From the NCBI RefSeq assembly GCF_028657945.1, contig NZ_CP059693.1:1798001-1862000 (forward strand): a DNA stretch of 64,000 nucleotides, read 5' to 3'. Each line of letters opens with the position of its first letter. Position 1 is the first letter of the stretch. Below the pieces are notes generated by a model. The model was not told the DNA's origin. It did no database searches and saw only the letters and a program-made list of their open reading frames with translations. A program made the translations under genes and the position numbers. Of the stretch, positions 44,155 to 51,938 are shown in pieces. Source of the stretch: Thalassomonas haliotis. GTDB lineage: Bacteria; Pseudomonadota; Gammaproteobacteria; Enterobacterales; Alteromonadaceae.

Positions 44155-46338
44155 TTAATCGTCAATTACCTTATAACTTTGCGATATTGAGTTTGCAGTC
44201 AGTCTTTCACTTAAATCCGTAATAGTTATTTTACCTATAAAAGTATCTGAAACCTTAAGGTTGTTGAGGATTAGTTTATTATTTTGAATGGATATGCGAT
44301 AGGTATCAATATCTGGGAAATTTAATTTCTTGTGTTGTTCTGAAGCGAAATCATACTCAAAAATATTTGAATCGCCGTTAATATAATATAGCGCACTTTT
44401 TGTTATTGCCCATCTTTGATTGTCACTGAAATCAGTATCGGAAATATCTGTAAGATATTGTTTTGATTTATTAATGCTTAAGTTTTTCGTTAACTTAAAT
44501 ATGCCTTTTTCTGTGATGGTTGTGGCAAAATAGTTACCTTGGCCGGTGCCAACACTATCGCATAGTCCATGTATTGATGTGAGATTTGTTGTTAATAATT
44601 TACTATTTTGGGTAAATATATTAACTTCATATAATCCCCATATTCCTTTCTCTTTAGCTACCACAAGAACGTTTTCATCTGAACTACATTGCCAAATGAA
44701 ATTTTTTACCTGGTTAGTTGGATGAGTGAGAGAAGTTATTATTTTGGAACTCATATTTAGTACGTGTAATTTACGGTCTTTTAGAAATAATAAATTCTCA
44801 CCGTTAGCTGAAAAAGCCATATTCTCAATGTAAGGTTTCTCCTCGAATTGTGTTAATTGTTGTAATTGTTCATTTTCTTGGAGCCAAATTTGATAGTTGC
44901 CTGAGCGATTAGATACAAAAGCAATTATTTCTAGCCCATTACTTTTGTATAAAGCTGCGGAATGATCTTTAAAGCTTGATTCTATTAAAGTCGATGAGGA
45001 TAAACTTGATTCTTTCAAATCTACTTGCTTAATGTTTGAGCTATGTATATCACCAAATGAAAGTAAAAATTCAGTTTCATTGATCATGTGAGGCGCTAAT
45101 ATTTGTTTAGAGTATTGATAAAGGGGGATGATGTTGCCTGTATTAATATTGACTGCATTAAGCGTGTTGACATCTTCGCCAATGTAAATTAGATAATCAG
45201 AAAATTTTGACCAAGTAAGGGCAATAGGTAAATAAGGTCGTTTAATAACAGAATTTAGCTCGCCGCTTGTTAGGTTTAATATCATGATTTCTAACGAAAA
45301 ATCATCATGTTGCCGCATAAAAGCTAATTGGTTATTATCAGGGTGTAAAGTTAGTTCTACTTCACCGGCAGAATTCATTATTGGTGCTGTTAGCGTTTCT
45401 GTTTCGCGGCTCTTTAAATTAAAACGTTTAATTACGCGAAGTGAAGCTTTTTCATGACTAAAAATATAATAGAGCCATTTTTCATCTGTACTTATGGCAA
45501 TACCCGAGTCGTCGCTATAGTCAGGTTTTTGCCCGCAAGAGGTAACGATTTCAGGTGCTGTTAGTTTTAATTTTGGGTGAACGTGTACTTTTTTAATATA
45601 GCATTTATTTTTTGATAAAGATTTATAAAATAATTCATTACTTTTGGGTGACCAGAAAGGAGAAACTGTTTCGGCGTTGGGTTCAACGACAACTGTTTTT
45701 TTACTTTTTAAGTTTTTTATTATGAGTTGGCTAAGTAATTTTCTATTGCGTTGATAGCTATATGCAAGTAATGATTTCTCATGCGATAGGTTAGGAGCCA
45801 TTTCCCAACCGTTCATATATGTTAAGGGTTCAACAGGAACATCTTTTTCGGTTAATATCGGTGGCGGTGTTTGGTTTAATGGTACTTTTTCCTGTTCGAA
45901 AGAGTTAAACCACAGCCAAAATGTACTTAAGAAAACGAAGCATATTATTAATGAATAGAGTGCATATTTAGCGGTTTTTAGTCCTGTAGCTCTTTTCTTT
46001 TTGGTAGGTGCTGTTTTCCCCAAAAATTCAACCCGGCAATTTAGCGAATAACCAAGCTTAGGATGGGTTTTAATAAAATCATCCCGCTCGCCGCCAAGGA
46101 TTTTCCTTAACCTTGATATCGCCGAATTAACCGTTCTGTATTCCACATGCCGGTCTTGCCAAACATCTTGTATTAGCTGCTCCCGTGTAACCAATGTATC
46201 AGCGTTTTTAGCCAAATACTCCAGCAGTACGGCATATTTGGCTTCTATTATCGTTTTATTATTGTCTGGGTCGATAAGAGTATTGTTAACAGGATCTAAG
46301 GTCCACTGATTAAGTTTGATGAGTTTAGACTTGTCCAT
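44155..46338 (-). CDS. Membrane-bound winged-helix regulator with TolB-like propeller
   Basis: The 727-residue protein has an N-terminal OmpR/PhoB-type winged helix (about 8-108: LNQWTLDPVNNTLID, LVTREQLIQDVWQ, YRTVNSAISRLRKILG, YSLNC). A single membrane span follows near 126-146 (LYSLIICFVFLSTFWLWF), then a large extracytoplasmic domain of PD40/TolB-like repeats (WSKFSDYLIYIG, FSANGENLLFLKD). This is the CadC-type one-component layout: a DNA-binding domain controlled directly by a periplasmic sensor. It lies between the giant sensor and the microcin export genes and is a candidate regulator of the latter. It is AT-rich. Confidence 0.9.
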   Translation of the reverse strand: MDKSKLIKLNQWTLDPVNNTLIDPDNNKTIIEAKYAVLLEYLAKNADTLVTREQLIQDVWQDRHVEYRTVNSAISRLRKILGGERDDFIKTHPKLGYSLNCRVEFLGKTAPTKKKRATGLKTAKYALYSLIICFVFLSTFWLWFNSFEQEKVPLNQTPPPILTEKDVPVEPLTYMNGWEMAPNLSHEKSLLAYSYQRNRKLLSQLIIKNLKSKKTVVVEPNAETVSPFWSPKSNELFYKSLSKNKCYIKKVHVHPKLKLTAPEIVTSCGQKPDYSDDSGIAISTDEKWLYYIFSHEKASLRVIKRFNLKSRETETLTAPIMNSAGEVELTLHPDNNQLAFMRQHDDFSLEIMILNLTSGELNSVIKRPYLPIALTWSKFSDYLIYIGEDVNTLNAVNINTGNIIPLYQYSKQILAPHMINETEFLLSFGDIHSSNIKQVDLKESSLSSSTLIESSFKDHSAALYKSNGLEIIAFVSNRSGNYQIWLQENEQLQQLTQFEEKPYIENMAFSANGENLLFLKDRKLHVLNMSSKIITSLTHPTNQVKNFIWQCSSDENVLVVAKEKGIWGLYEVNIFTQNSKLLTTNLTSIHGLCDSVGTGQGNYFATTITEKGIFKLTKNLSINKSKQYLTDISDTDFSDNQRWAITKSALYYINGDSNIFEYDFASEQHKKLNFPDIDTYRISIQNNKLILNNLKVSDTFIGKITITDLSERLTANSISQSYKVIDD

Positions 46339-46471
46339 GTGCTTTCTGCTGATATTGCTGCGCTACTGCTTCGGGGAATATTGTCGCGGCTATTATAATG
46401 ACTTTGTTGTTAATAAGAAATATTTACCTGGCGCTGTCTTTTTTGTTATTGAATATCGCGGTCGTATAAGG

Positions 46472-46888
46472 CTAACGGTAGATTATTCTCGCCAGCCTGG
46501 TGTGAAAGTAAAATGCCGGCGCCAGCAAAAAAATGACTTTGGTGGTTATGGCTAGGGTTATCGATATATCCTGCGCCAGGGCTAAAACAAAGCCGGTGGA
46601 TAATGCCGCGAAAATTTTATTCGATGCCGTTACCTGGTTTATGATCACCGAAAAGAAATAACCGAACATTACTAACAGGCTAAAACCGGTAAACAGCATG
46701 TTGGTGGTAAAAAGCAAAAAGAGTGAAAAAATCAGTAGATACTGGCTGAGGATCAGCCAAGTAAATTGCGCGGCTTCCCGGTGATAACTTTCGGTGTAGC
46801 TATTTTTAAAATTCAGCTGAAAGCCCCGGCTATTGCTTGTGCTGTTCTCTTTGTTGTTGTCAGTGGTTAAGGTATTGTCTTTTAACAT
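46472..46888 (-). CDS. Small polytopic membrane protein (138 aa)
   Basis: ATG at 46888 follows AAGGAAAAC. The first 40 residues are polar and Asn/Thr/Ser-rich (MLKDNTLTTDNNKENST). Three to four membrane spans follow: WLILSQYLLIFSLFLLFTT, MLFTGFSLLVMFGYFFSVII, AALSTGFVLALAQ and ITTKVIFLLAPAFYF. I recognise no family. It is 139 bp downstream of the C39 exporter on the same strand, so it may belong to the microcin locus, for example as an immunity or export accessory. Confidence 0.65.
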   Translation of the reverse strand: MLKDNTLTTDNNKENSTSNSRGFQLNFKNSYTESYHREAAQFTWLILSQYLLIFSLFLLFTTNMLFTGFSLLVMFGYFFSVIINQVTASNKIFAALSTGFVLALAQDISITLAITTKVIFLLAPAFYFHTRLARIIYR

Positions 46889-47027
46889 TCCATGTTTTCC
46901 TTGGCCTGGTTTGATTGTAATTCACTGTGTTCACTTGGGCTTATGTGTTTTTAGCTTCTCAGCCCAAGGTTTTACATGATGTGCTTCGTTGCCAAAGCTC
47001 TGTTGGCATTTGTATTTGTAGCCTTTT

Positions 47028-49190
47028 TTATGCCTGCTCGTTATGCTGCCGGTTTATGGTATTGTCTGCCACAAGCAGCTGGCCTTGCTCCAGTTGCAGC
47101 ACTTGCCCTGCCTGGTTAATGGTTTCAGGGCGGTGGGCAATAATAATCCGGGTCATGTTGAGCTTGCTTATTTGTTTGCTGATTTTCGCTTCGTTTTTTA
47201 TGTCCAGGTGGCTGGTGGCTTCGTCCATGAACAAAATGTCCGGTCTTTTGTACAGGGCACGGGCCAGCAGCAACCTTTGTACTTGTCCGCCGGACAAACT
47301 GGCGCCCATGTCGCCCACCAGGGCGTTGTAGCCCATGGTCATCTGGCAGATGTCTTTGTGTATGGCGGCCAGGCGGGCGCATTGTTCAATGCGCAGGGTA
47401 TTGGGTTCGGGATCAAAAAAGCTGATGTTGTCGGCGATTGAGCCGGCCAGCAGGGTGTCGTCCTGCATTACTGCGCCTACCTGGCGGCGGTAGTTTTTCA
47501 GGCCCAAGCGGGTGATGTCCTGGCCGTCGAATAATATCCGGCCGCTTGTCGGTTGCAATAAGCCGAGCATGAGTTTGGCCAGGGTCGTTTTACCGCAGCC
47601 TGAGTGGCCGGTAATGGCGATAGAGTCACCGGCTTTTATGGTTACGGATAAATTGTCTATGATGTTACGTTCGTCTTCGCCGTAGCGGAAACTGACGTTT
47701 TCCAGCACCAGTTCGCCTTTTTGCGTTAAGCCGTAGTTGGTCATTTGTGCGCCGTCACCGTCGCGGTTAGGCTCTTGTTCGTGCAGGGCAATATCGGCGA
47801 GACGGTCCAGGTGCAGGCGCATCATTTTAAACTCGATCAGCTGTTCTATGAAGCTGGCAAACCTTTGGGTCAGCTGGCTTTTGTAGGCGATAAAGGCCAG
47901 CACCATGCCTATGGTCAAACTGCCTGTCATCACTAGGCCGGCAGCCAAATACACTACCAATACGTTTTCCAGTCCAAACAGGAGTTTGTTTACCGCGTCA
48001 AAACTTATCTGCAATTTGCCCAGGCGGATGTCGGCGTTGATCACTTCGGCGTAGCGGTTTTGCCAGATACCCTGGCGCTGGGCTTCGTTGCCGAACAGTT
48101 TTATGGTTTGTATGCCGCGGATATTTTCTAAAAAGTAGCTTTGCTCTTTGGCGGCGTTTTGAATGGACTCTTCGGTTGCCCGGTGCAGCGGCCGGTACAG
48201 GCTGAAGCGGGCAATGACATACAGGGTAATGGCAGCTACTACCACCAGGGTGAGCTTAATGCTGTATAGCGCCATCATCACCAATACCGTAATCGACATC
48301 AGGCCGTCAACACTGGCTTCTACCAGCCCTGTGGTGATGCGTTCGCGAATTTGCGCCAGTGAGCCGAAGCGGGATACCACATCGCCGACATGGCGAGATT
48401 CAAAGTAGTTCATGGGCAGGCGCAGCAAGTGACGCAGCAGGTTTACCCCCATTTGCATGTTGAGCAAACTCGATATTCTTAATACCAGGTAGCTGCGTAC
48501 TGTGGTGGCGAGCACATTGAAAAGACACAGCAAGGCAAAGCCGATAGCGAGTACGGTCAGCAGCGGCTGGTCCTGGCTGATCAATACTTCGTCTACTACC
48601 CATTGCATATAATACGGGCTTGCCAGGGCAAACAGCTGCAATATCAGCGACAGGGCAAATAACTTTAATAGTGAGCTTTTTAAGCCGGAGACATTGCTCC
48701 ACAGCTGGCTGAGCTTCAAGCGCTGGCGTTCGTTTTTTACTTCAAATTTGTTGGTAGGGGTCTGCTCCAAGGCTATGCCGGTAAAGTGCTGGCTAAATTC
48801 ATTCAGGGTTAAGGTTTTTTTACCGGTGGCGGGGTCGTTAATGGTGATGCTGTTGCCGCTGACCTTGGTTAATACCACAAAATGGTTCATGTCCCAGTGC
48901 AAAATACAGGGCAGGGCGAGCCGGGGCAAGTCTTCTATCGGACATTGCAGGGCGCGGCTGGCCAAACCTAAGCTGTCGCCAAGGTCTATCAGCTGTTGTA
49001 GGTTCATGCCTTTAAGGTTGGCGCTAAAGCGTTTGCGCATGGCCGGCATGTCTAACTGGTGGCCGTAGTATGAGGCGATCATTGCCATCGAGGCCAGGCC
49101 GCATTCCGCCACTTCCGCCTGTAAAATTAGCGGTACGCGTTTGGTGTTTGAAAACTCCAGTAGTTGCTCTGCGTTTGCGGTATTGTCCAT
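47028..49190 (-). CDS. Peptidase-containing ABC exporter (C39, bacteriocin/microcin type)
   Basis: The 720-residue inner-membrane exporter cleaves double-glycine leaders and exports the peptides. An N-terminal C39 peptidase has the catalytic Cys30 in QAEVAECGLASMAMIASYYG, His in HWDMNHFVVLTKV and Asp in INDPATGKK. Six membrane spans lie at about 165-440. The ATPase has Walker A GHSGCGKTTLAKLML, signature LSGGQVQRLLLARAL, Walker B ILFMDEATSHLD and the H-loop IIAHRPETI. ATG 49190 has AAAGGA 5 bp upstream and is preferred to an in-frame start at 49259. Its expected substrates are the two leader peptides at 51.3-51.6 kb. Confidence 0.95.
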   Translation of the reverse strand: MDNTANAEQLLEFSNTKRVPLILQAEVAECGLASMAMIASYYGHQLDMPAMRKRFSANLKGMNLQQLIDLGDSLGLASRALQCPIEDLPRLALPCILHWDMNHFVVLTKVSGNSITINDPATGKKTLTLNEFSQHFTGIALEQTPTNKFEVKNERQRLKLSQLWSNVSGLKSSLLKLFALSLILQLFALASPYYMQWVVDEVLISQDQPLLTVLAIGFALLCLFNVLATTVRSYLVLRISSLLNMQMGVNLLRHLLRLPMNYFESRHVGDVVSRFGSLAQIRERITTGLVEASVDGLMSITVLVMMALYSIKLTLVVVAAITLYVIARFSLYRPLHRATEESIQNAAKEQSYFLENIRGIQTIKLFGNEAQRQGIWQNRYAEVINADIRLGKLQISFDAVNKLLFGLENVLVVYLAAGLVMTGSLTIGMVLAFIAYKSQLTQRFASFIEQLIEFKMMRLHLDRLADIALHEQEPNRDGDGAQMTNYGLTQKGELVLENVSFRYGEDERNIIDNLSVTIKAGDSIAITGHSGCGKTTLAKLMLGLLQPTSGRILFDGQDITRLGLKNYRRQVGAVMQDDTLLAGSIADNISFFDPEPNTLRIEQCARLAAIHKDICQMTMGYNALVGDMGASLSGGQVQRLLLARALYKRPDILFMDEATSHLDIKNEAKISKQISKLNMTRIIIAHRPETINQAGQVLQLEQGQLLVADNTINRQHNEQA

Positions 49191-49329
49191 GGGGGTCCTT
49201 TGAAAAATGTACCTGCTTTTGCCGAAAAGCAAGGTATCAAGTGTTTTTGCTCTCAACAATGGGGTAAATTTTGATTGGCGGAGGCATTTCTTTAAGTGAT
49301 TGTTTTTACTTGGTTATACTGCTGTTGTA

Positions 49330-49366
49330 ATTATATTGGGAATATATTGGGAAAAGGTTGGGTAAG
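49330..49366 (-). promoter_or_regulatory. Exporter promoter with 11-bp direct-repeat operator
   Basis: Plus-strand units TTGGGAATATA, TTGGGAAAAGG and TTGGGTAAGAT begin at 49336, 49347 and 49358, exactly 11 bp apart. On the minus strand they sit directly upstream of TATAAT (49335-49330), a -10 box for the exporter 140 bp away. No good -35 is present, as expected for an activator-dependent promoter. The same repeat occurs upstream of the HlyD gene. Confidence 0.6.
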
Positions 49367-49746
49367 ATATATTGTTAAAATTGTTTGTTTTTAATACGAA
49401 AATGATGATTCGCTCAAGGGAGAGATATCGCATATCTGGCATCAGCGTGATTTAGCTGCTTGCTGGAGGAATAAAATTATTTAATGGCCCAATAGTCTGC
49501 AATTGCAAGCCAAGGCCTCCAAATAAACAGGCATGGAATATAGTGGGTTTGGTCCGAGCTTTAAAACACTTTCTATAATTTTTTGCCTGAATTTTTTATA
49601 GTTTCAGTTCTTGTGGTGAAAATGGAATAAAAAGTTATTACGGTTATTCATGCATTTTCGGGTGAACACTGGCACCAGTTCTAATAGCTTCCTTTAGGCG
49701 TAGGTTTTTGCTTTATAGTTATCAGTTAATCTTATTGCATTTGGCT
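49367..49746. other. AT-rich intergenic region upstream of the exporter gene
   Basis: No gene is recognised here. A small palindrome AGATAT-cgc-ATATCT lies at 49423-49437. A GGAGGA at about 49463 is followed by only a three-codon frame. The composition is like the adjacent accessory genes. Confidence 0.4.
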
Positions 49747-50052
49747 CTAGTCATCGTGAGATTCAGATAGAGAGAAGAATACATCTAAATATTTTTGTAA
49801 AAACATACTGACTAATCCCCCTAAAATGATAATTAATCCGACTTCTATATCTAATATAGCCCCCAAAACACCACAGAAAAGGCCAATAAAAATACTATTT
49901 ATTAATACGTCGAATGTTTTTATCTTGAGGTTTTTACAGCAGTATGGACAGGCAAATGAAGTATTTTTAATACTTTGTTTAATATATTTAATTTCAATTG
50001 ATTTATTACAACAAGGGCACTTTCTTGAAAACAATTTGATCACTCCAGGCAA
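49747..50052 (-). CDS. Zinc-ribbon plus two-TM small protein (up to 101 aa)
   Basis: A Cys-rich N-terminus (KCPCC...FACPYCC, two CxxC-type knuckles around residues 12-36) suggests a zinc ribbon. It is followed by two membrane spans (VLINSIFIGLFCGVLGAIL and GLIIILGGLVSMFLQ) and an acidic end. The longest frame starts TTG at 50052; GTG at 50043 is an alternative, and neither has a clear ribosome-binding site. It lies between the CPBP cassette and the exporter on the same strand. An immunity or accessory role is possible but not shown. Confidence 0.6.
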   Translation of the reverse strand: MPGVIKLFSRKCPCCNKSIEIKYIKQSIKNTSFACPYCCKNLKIKTFDVLINSIFIGLFCGVLGAILDIEVGLIIILGGLVSMFLQKYLDVFFSLSESHDD

Positions 50053-50062
50053 GGGTCAATAA

Positions 50063-50082
50063 AAGCCTTGCCTATTAGGCTT
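50063..50082 (-). terminator. Likely terminator after the CPBP immunity-type cassette
   Basis: On the minus strand AAGCCT / AGGCTT forms a stem followed by TTATT. It is short, but placed 11 bp before the zinc-ribbon gene and after the small-ORF cassette. Confidence 0.45.
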
Positions 50083-50304
50083 ATTTATCTTTTTTATTAA
50101 AGGTTAAAATAGCAGTACCAAGTGCTTTTTCATAATGTCGCCCTGCAACAACAAAAAGAGCAATGACAGCAGGTCGTGCTAACATGGGCTATGATTTGTC
50201 TCAATTATTTGAGAAACATTATGTGTGGATAAAATGTATAATATGAAAGACTTCCCCGTAATAAAAATAATAAGTATATCTCCATACGCTAAATCTGTTA
50301 ATTC
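50083..50304. other. AT-rich gap with a doubtful 34-codon frame
   Basis: A minus-strand frame at 50081-50185 (ATG at 50185, starting MLARPAVIALFVVAG) has no ribosome-binding site. It could be a gene remnant or chance. Nothing else is supported in this stretch. Confidence 0.25.
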
Positions 50305-50436
50305 TTAAAGCCCGCCTACCGCTTCTGCATTTCCTAAATAAACTAGAGTAAAAGAGATGATTAACGCGCAAAAGATATACACTAACTCTGTTTTGTTCAG
50401 CCTGATATTAAATTTTTTATTATTTCCTGTTGTCAT
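50305..50436 (-). CDS. Single-TM microprotein (43 aa), candidate immunity factor
   Basis: ATG at 50436 opens a 43-residue frame overlapping the end of the 76-codon gene by 17 bp in a different frame. A polar Asn/Lys-rich N-terminus (MTTGNNKKFNIRLNKTEL) is followed by one membrane span (VYIFCALIISFTLVYLG) and AEAVGGL. The overlap suggests translational coupling. Tiny membrane proteins beside bacteriocin genes are often immunity proteins; here that is only inference. Confidence 0.45.
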   Translation of the reverse strand: MTTGNNKKFNIRLNKTELVYIFCALIISFTLVYLGNAEAVGGL

Positions 50437-50650
50437 CAAGGCATTTCTTGCTTTTATTAAGCATTTTTTTCAGTGAACTTGGGAGTAATTCTTTGTCTGA
50501 TATGCTGCTGATTAAAAGATGTATATTGATCAAAATTAAAACGATAAGAAATATCACCATCTCAATCGCTAATGAATTAAAGGTTATGATTAATGTAAAA
50601 ATTAACTTTAATGCCGAAAAAGCAAATATTGGAACTAACAATCCTTTCAT
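50420..50650 (-). CDS. Small membrane protein (76 aa), CPBP partner
   Basis: ATG at 50650 overlaps the CPBP stop by 4 bp (ATGA), so the two are coupled. Two membrane spans are seen (LVPIFAFSALKLIFTLIITF and EMVIFLIVLILINIHLLIS), followed by a basic cytoplasmic tail (SLKKMLNKSKKCLDDNRK). I recognise no family. It is probably expressed with the CPBP protease and may act in self-protection. Confidence 0.65.
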   Translation of the reverse strand: MKGLLVPIFAFSALKLIFTLIITFNSLAIEMVIFLIVLILINIHLLISSISDKELLPSSLKKMLNKSKKCLDDNRK

Positions 50651-51102
50651 ATATAAAATACCTTCAGGACAAATAAGAAAAGCGCATTATTGATGGCGTG
50701 TAGTAATACGGGCAGTCGTATGCTTTTTGATTTTATACGTGTTAGCGCTAAAATCCCCCCTAAAGTAAATAACATAAAAAAAACTAATAAATTAGTTTTA
50801 AAATGCACTAGCGCCCATAAAAAAGAAGAAATTAATATCGCAATAACTGTATTAATGCGGAGCAGAAAATTAAACAATACACGGCGGAAAATGAACTCTT
50901 CTATTATTGGAGCTAACAAAATCACTGCAACTCCGAAAAGCCAGATATTAGCGTCGTGAAGTAACGCCAGGCTGTCTTTTAATTCATCATGAAGAAAAGT
51001 TGTTTGTGTATATAGAACATACATTGCAACCTGGTAGAGTAAAAAAAAAGCAAAAATAGTTTTTCTAAAATCAAAATCTGATTTGCTGGAAAGCTTAAGC
51101 AA
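50647..51102 (-). CDS. CPBP-family intramembrane metalloprotease
   Basis: The 151-residue polytopic protein carries the CPBP (CAAX protease and bacteriocin-processing) motifs: PIIEEFIFRRVLFNFLL (EExxxR motif 1, about residue 67), LWALVHFKTN (His, motif 2) and HAINNALFLF (HxxxN, motif 3). Family members in bacteriocin loci act in self-immunity or peptide maturation. The start is TTG at 51102 with AGGAGAGGGAG directly upstream. It follows the two leader-peptide genes on the same strand after a hairpin. Confidence 0.87.
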   Translation of the reverse strand: MLKLSSKSDFDFRKTIFAFFLLYQVAMYVLYTQTTFLHDELKDSLALLHDANIWLFGVAVILLAPIIEEFIFRRVLFNFLLRINTVIAILISSFLWALVHFKTNLLVFFMLFTLGGILALTRIKSKSIRLPVLLHAINNALFLFVLKVFYI

Positions 51103-51218
51103 CTCCCTCTCCTAAATATCCGTTGTGTTTATTTGTTCTATTTTTTAACTGATTAAAATATGGGGCTGTGGTAATAACGGTTAGCGCCCATATAAATCAA
51201 TTCGAAATAGTTTTTATA

Positions 51219-51248
51219 GCGCTCTAATAGTGTGATTTATTAGAGCGT
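51219..51248 (-). terminator. 11-bp hairpin between microcin genes and the CPBP gene
   Basis: GCGCTCTAATA / TATTAGAGCGT (10 Watson-Crick pairs plus a G-T) with an 8-nt loop lies 31 bp after the second peptide gene. No U-run follows. It may act as an attenuator or 3' stabiliser, letting the peptide genes be expressed above the downstream genes. Confidence 0.55.
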
Positions 51249-51278
51249 CAGCTGCTTATGCTAGCAGAGTTGATAGTT

Positions 51279-51455
51279 CTAAAGCTTTTGGCTACCTCTA
51301 AAGTTACCGTTATTATATGACCAGCTGCCAAAGGATGCTGCACCGCCATTTACCCAGCTCGAGCCAGCATTCCATCCTTTAACAAAGGCTGTTGCAAAAA
51401 CGGCCCAAACTCCGCCATTAACTGCTTTAATCTCTTTCGGATTTAATTCTCTCAT
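51279..51455 (-). CDS. Microcin/bacteriocin precursor peptide 2 (58 aa, double-glycine leader)
   Basis: ATG at 51455 has AAGGAAATAAAA upstream. The leader MRELNPKEIKAVNGG (15 residues) is a textbook double-glycine leader and nearly matches the neighbouring peptide. The predicted core is 43 residues, cationic and Gly/Trp-rich (four Trp), starting VWAVFATAFVKGWNAG and including a GxxxG motif. There is no Cys, so no disulfide or lanthionine. Export and leader removal by the C39 exporter at 47.0-49.2 kb are expected. I do not recognise the core as a described bacteriocin. Confidence 0.85.
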   Translation of the reverse strand: MRELNPKEIKAVNGGVWAVFATAFVKGWNAGSSWVNGGAASFGSWSYNNGNFRGSQKL

Positions 51456-51465
51456 TTTTATTTCC

Positions 51466-51591
51466 TTATCTCATGCTTTTTGCGAATGAATACCACGCGT
51501 AAACATTTCCAGCCTGTACTAATGCATATACAGCCAGAGGTGGAATGCCGCCGTTGATTTCTTGAATTTCATTGATGTGTAATTCTCTCAT
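51466..51591 (-). CDS. Microcin/bacteriocin precursor peptide 1 (41 aa, double-glycine leader)
   Basis: ATG at 51591 has AAGGAAAAGTA upstream. The leader MRELHINEIQEINGG shares M-R-E-L, E-I, N-G-G and spacing with peptide 2 and with class II microcin leaders. The predicted core is 26 residues starting IPPLAVYALVQAG, hydrophobic with aromatic residues (Tyr/Trp) and a basic end. Only 10 bp separate it from peptide 2, so they are made together, as in two-peptide bacteriocins. Activity is inferred, not shown. Confidence 0.83.
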   Translation of the reverse strand: MRELHINEIQEINGGIPPLAVYALVQAGNVYAWYSFAKSMR

Positions 51592-51711
51592 TACTTTTCC
51601 TTGTTAATGCCCGGTGTTTTAAATTGCCGGATAAGTTTGTGGTTGGCTAAGTTTTATCAAAGCTAACCGGTTTACATTGCTGGCACGATAGCTTATCGGC
51701 TAACAAAATTT
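51592..51711 (-). other. Leader region of the two peptide genes
   Basis: About 120 bp between the octanucleotide repeat and peptide 1. TTGATA followed by CTTATC about 17 bp later is a weak promoter candidate. No gene is seen. Confidence 0.3.
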
Positions 51712-51820
51712 GCTTAATTGCTTAATTGCTTAATTGCTTAATTGCTTAATTGCTTAATTGCTTAATTGCTTAATTGCTTAATTGCTTAATTGCTTAATTG
51801 CTTAATTGCTTAATTGCTTA
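51712..51820. repeat. Octanucleotide tandem repeat, 13 perfect copies
   Basis: GCTTAATT is repeated 13 times without error plus five extra bases (AATTAAGC on the minus strand). It lies between the HlyD gene and the peptide genes. The 8-bp unit contains TAA and cannot stay open in any frame. Perfect identity suggests recent slippage, so copy number is likely to vary between cells or strains. Confidence 0.97.
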
Positions 51821-51938
51821 TGGGAGCTATGTTTTTTTGTAACGACAGCCGCTAATCATTCATATTGAACTTGTTGATTTGACGTGAGTATTTTTGAACA
51901 GTACCTTTTTATATTCAGTTCGCTGCTTTATAACTTGC

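Noticed and set aside
50081-50185. 34-codon minus-strand frame as a further microcin peptide
   Set aside because: No double-glycine leader and no ribosome-binding site.
51712-51820. Iteron-type replication origin
   Set aside because: An 8-bp unit in strict tandem with no spacer, no Rep gene nearby and a chromosomal context fit a slippage repeat better.
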